Shown here: positions 6,081-6,974 of the stretch, piece after piece
How positions within the stretch are numbered: the stretch's first letter is position 1
Layout: each line of letters starts with the position of its first letter
Assembly (NCBI GenBank): GCA_020851885.1
Contig: JADZBW010000110.1
Coordinates: 1-6,974 of the forward strand
Reading direction: 5' to 3'
DNA length: 6,974 nucleotides
From: Fimbriimonadaceae bacterium
GTDB lineage: Bacteria; Armatimonadota; Fimbriimonadia; Fimbriimonadales; Fimbriimonadaceae
Notes under the pieces: generated by a model
Databases searched by the model: none
What the model was told of the DNA's origin: nothing
What the model saw: only the letters and a program-made list of their open reading frames with translations
Program-made: the position numbers and the translations under genes

Positions 6081-6974
6081 ATGTCGGCCGACCAGAACCA
6101 CTCCTTCGAGACCCAAGTCATCCACGCCGGAATCGAGCCCGATGAAGCCACTGGCGCGGTCATGACTCCCATCTACCAGACCAGCACCTACGCCCAATCC
6201 AGCCCGGGAGCGCACAAAGGTTACGAATACAGCCGAACCGACAACCCAACGCGCACCGTGCTCCAGGCCCAACTTGCCGCCCTCGAGCAGGGGAACAAGG
6301 CGCTCGTCTTCTCCAGCGGCCTCGCCGCCACCGATTCCGTTCTCAACCTCTTCCAATCCGGGGACCACGTCATTGCCGGGGACGATCTTTATGGCGGGAC
6401 CTACCGCCTCTTCGAGAAGGTTGCGACCTTTAGAGGCCTGGAGTTCGATTTCGTCGATCTGACCAGCGAAGATGCCTTGAGGGCAACAATCCGCCCCGAG
6501 ACCAAGCTCATCTGGTTCGAGACTCCCACCAACCCGATGCTGAACGTCTTCGACATCGCGAATATCTCCGCGATCGCCAAAGAGCATGGGATCCTCGTCG
6601 TGGTGGACAACACCTTCATGTCGCCCTATTTCCAAAACCCGTTGACCTTGGGCGCCGACATCGTCATGCACTCGATGACCAAGTACATCAACGGCCACAG
6701 CGACGTCGTGATGGGCTGCCTGGTCATGCGGGATCGGGCCATCAAAGCCCCGCGTAAGACTTGGAGCGACCCAAACTTCTCCGCCCCGAAAACCCTCTAT
6801 GCGCGCTTGAAGTTCTTGCAGAATGCGGTCGGCGCTACTCCCGGCCCCTTCGACTGTTGGCTGGTCCTGCGCGGCATCAAAACCTTGGCGGTTCGCATGG
6901 AGCGCCACGCCCAGAACGCGGCCAAGGTCGCCCGATTCCTGGAGTCCCATTACAAAGTCGAGCGGGTCATCTAC
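6081..6974 (+). CDS. Cystathionine gamma-synthase / gamma-lyase family PLP enzyme (C-terminus beyond window)
   Basis: The frame is open from the ATG at 6081 to the right edge (298 codons); full family members have about 380-400 residues. It belongs to the Cys/Met-metabolism PLP enzymes. Visible are HAGIEPDEATGAVMTPIYQTSTY at about 15-37, GYEYSRTDNPTR at 47-58 (Y50 and R52 bind PLP phosphate in the partner subunit), FSSGLAA at 77-83, DLYGGTYRLF at 102-111 (Y104 stacks on PLP) and ETPTNPML at 147-154. D176 in VVDNTF pairs with the PLP nitrogen, SMTKYINGHSDV at 198-209 holds the PLP lysine K201, and LRGIKTL at 263-269 carries the carboxylate-binding arginine R264. Synthase, gamma-lyase and beta-lyase cannot be separated safely here; the motifs favour the gamma-synthase/gamma-lyase branch. 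An in-frame TAA four codons upstream fixes the start. There is no ribosome site. Residues about 221-243 hold an insertion not typical of the family. With the upstream cysteine dioxygenase it points to cysteine metabolism. Confidence 0.94.
   Translation, partial: MSADQNHSFETQVIHAGIEPDEATGAVMTPIYQTSTYAQSSPGAHKGYEYSRTDNPTRTVLQAQLAALEQGNKALVFSSGLAATDSVLNLFQSGDHVIAGDDLYGGTYRLFEKVATFRGLEFDFVDLTSEDALRATIRPETKLIWFETPTNPMLNVFDIANISAIAKEHGILVVVDNTFMSPYFQNPLTLGADIVMHSMTKYINGHSDVVMGCLVMRDRAIKAPRKTWSDPNFSAPKTLYARLKFLQNAVGATPGPFDCWLVLRGIKTLAVRMERHAQNAAKVARFLESHYKVERVIY

Noticed and set aside
5985..6950. Long open frame (321 codons) on the minus strand opposite the cystathionine-enzyme gene
   Set aside because: It is antisense to a gene with complete family motifs. 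Its product is a Gly/Val/Glu-rich sequence with no recognisable domain, as expected from the complement of G/C-ending codons.
1..6974. CRISPR array, tRNA or rRNA genes, insertion-sequence ends, toxin-antitoxin or defence genes
   Set aside because: I saw no regularly spaced repeats, no RNA-gene landmarks, no transposase motifs, and no defence-type nuclease or NTPase motifs on either strand.

Overview
The window (6,974 bases) looks like ordinary chromosomal DNA of a moderately GC-rich, free-living bacterium. Strong GGAGG-type ribosome sites, a TTG and a GTG start, a soluble GAF-histidine kinase, a Gfo/Idh/MocA oxidoreductase and a DUF255 thioredoxin-fold protein would fit an Armatimonadota/Fimbriimonadia-like, planctomycete-like or other deep-branching lineage. 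That placement is an inference, and nothing in the sequence fixes the taxon. There is no insertion sequence, phage gene, CRISPR array, tRNA or rRNA, and no stretch over 300 bases without a gene (the largest gap is 207 bases).

Left part, minus strand: the N-terminal third of a DUF255/YyaL-type protein (1-679, running off the left edge) lies 52 bases downstream of an unrecognised 586-residue protein (732-2492). The latter has an alpha-helical body, possible TPR-like repeats, coiled coils and a two-helix membrane hairpin near its C-terminus. The pair may be one transcription unit. Ahead of it is a possible 21-codon mini-gene (2586-2651) with a very good ribosome site.

Middle, plus strand: a 65-residue single-pass membrane protein (2700-2897) is divergent from the 586-residue gene. 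It is followed by a TTG-started Gfo/Idh/MocA oxidoreductase (2967-3968) and a GTG-started GAF-histidine kinase (4034-5278). A perfect 7-bp hairpin sits 1 base after the kinase stop.

Right part, plus strand: a consensus TATAAT box precedes a cysteine dioxygenase-family gene (5434-5997). After a 10-bp stem-loop comes a cystathionine gamma-synthase/lyase-family gene (6081 to the right edge). Its start has no ribosome site but has a -10-like box spaced for a leaderless mRNA. These two enzymes form a plausible sulfur amino-acid module: transsulfuration enzymes make or consume cysteine through cystathionine, and cysteine dioxygenase oxidises cysteine to cysteine sulfinate.

The least explained parts are the 586-residue membrane protein, the small membrane protein and mini-gene packed into the divergent region, and the unusual active-site and insertion details of the two sulfur enzymes. 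No clearly new multi-gene system is evident.
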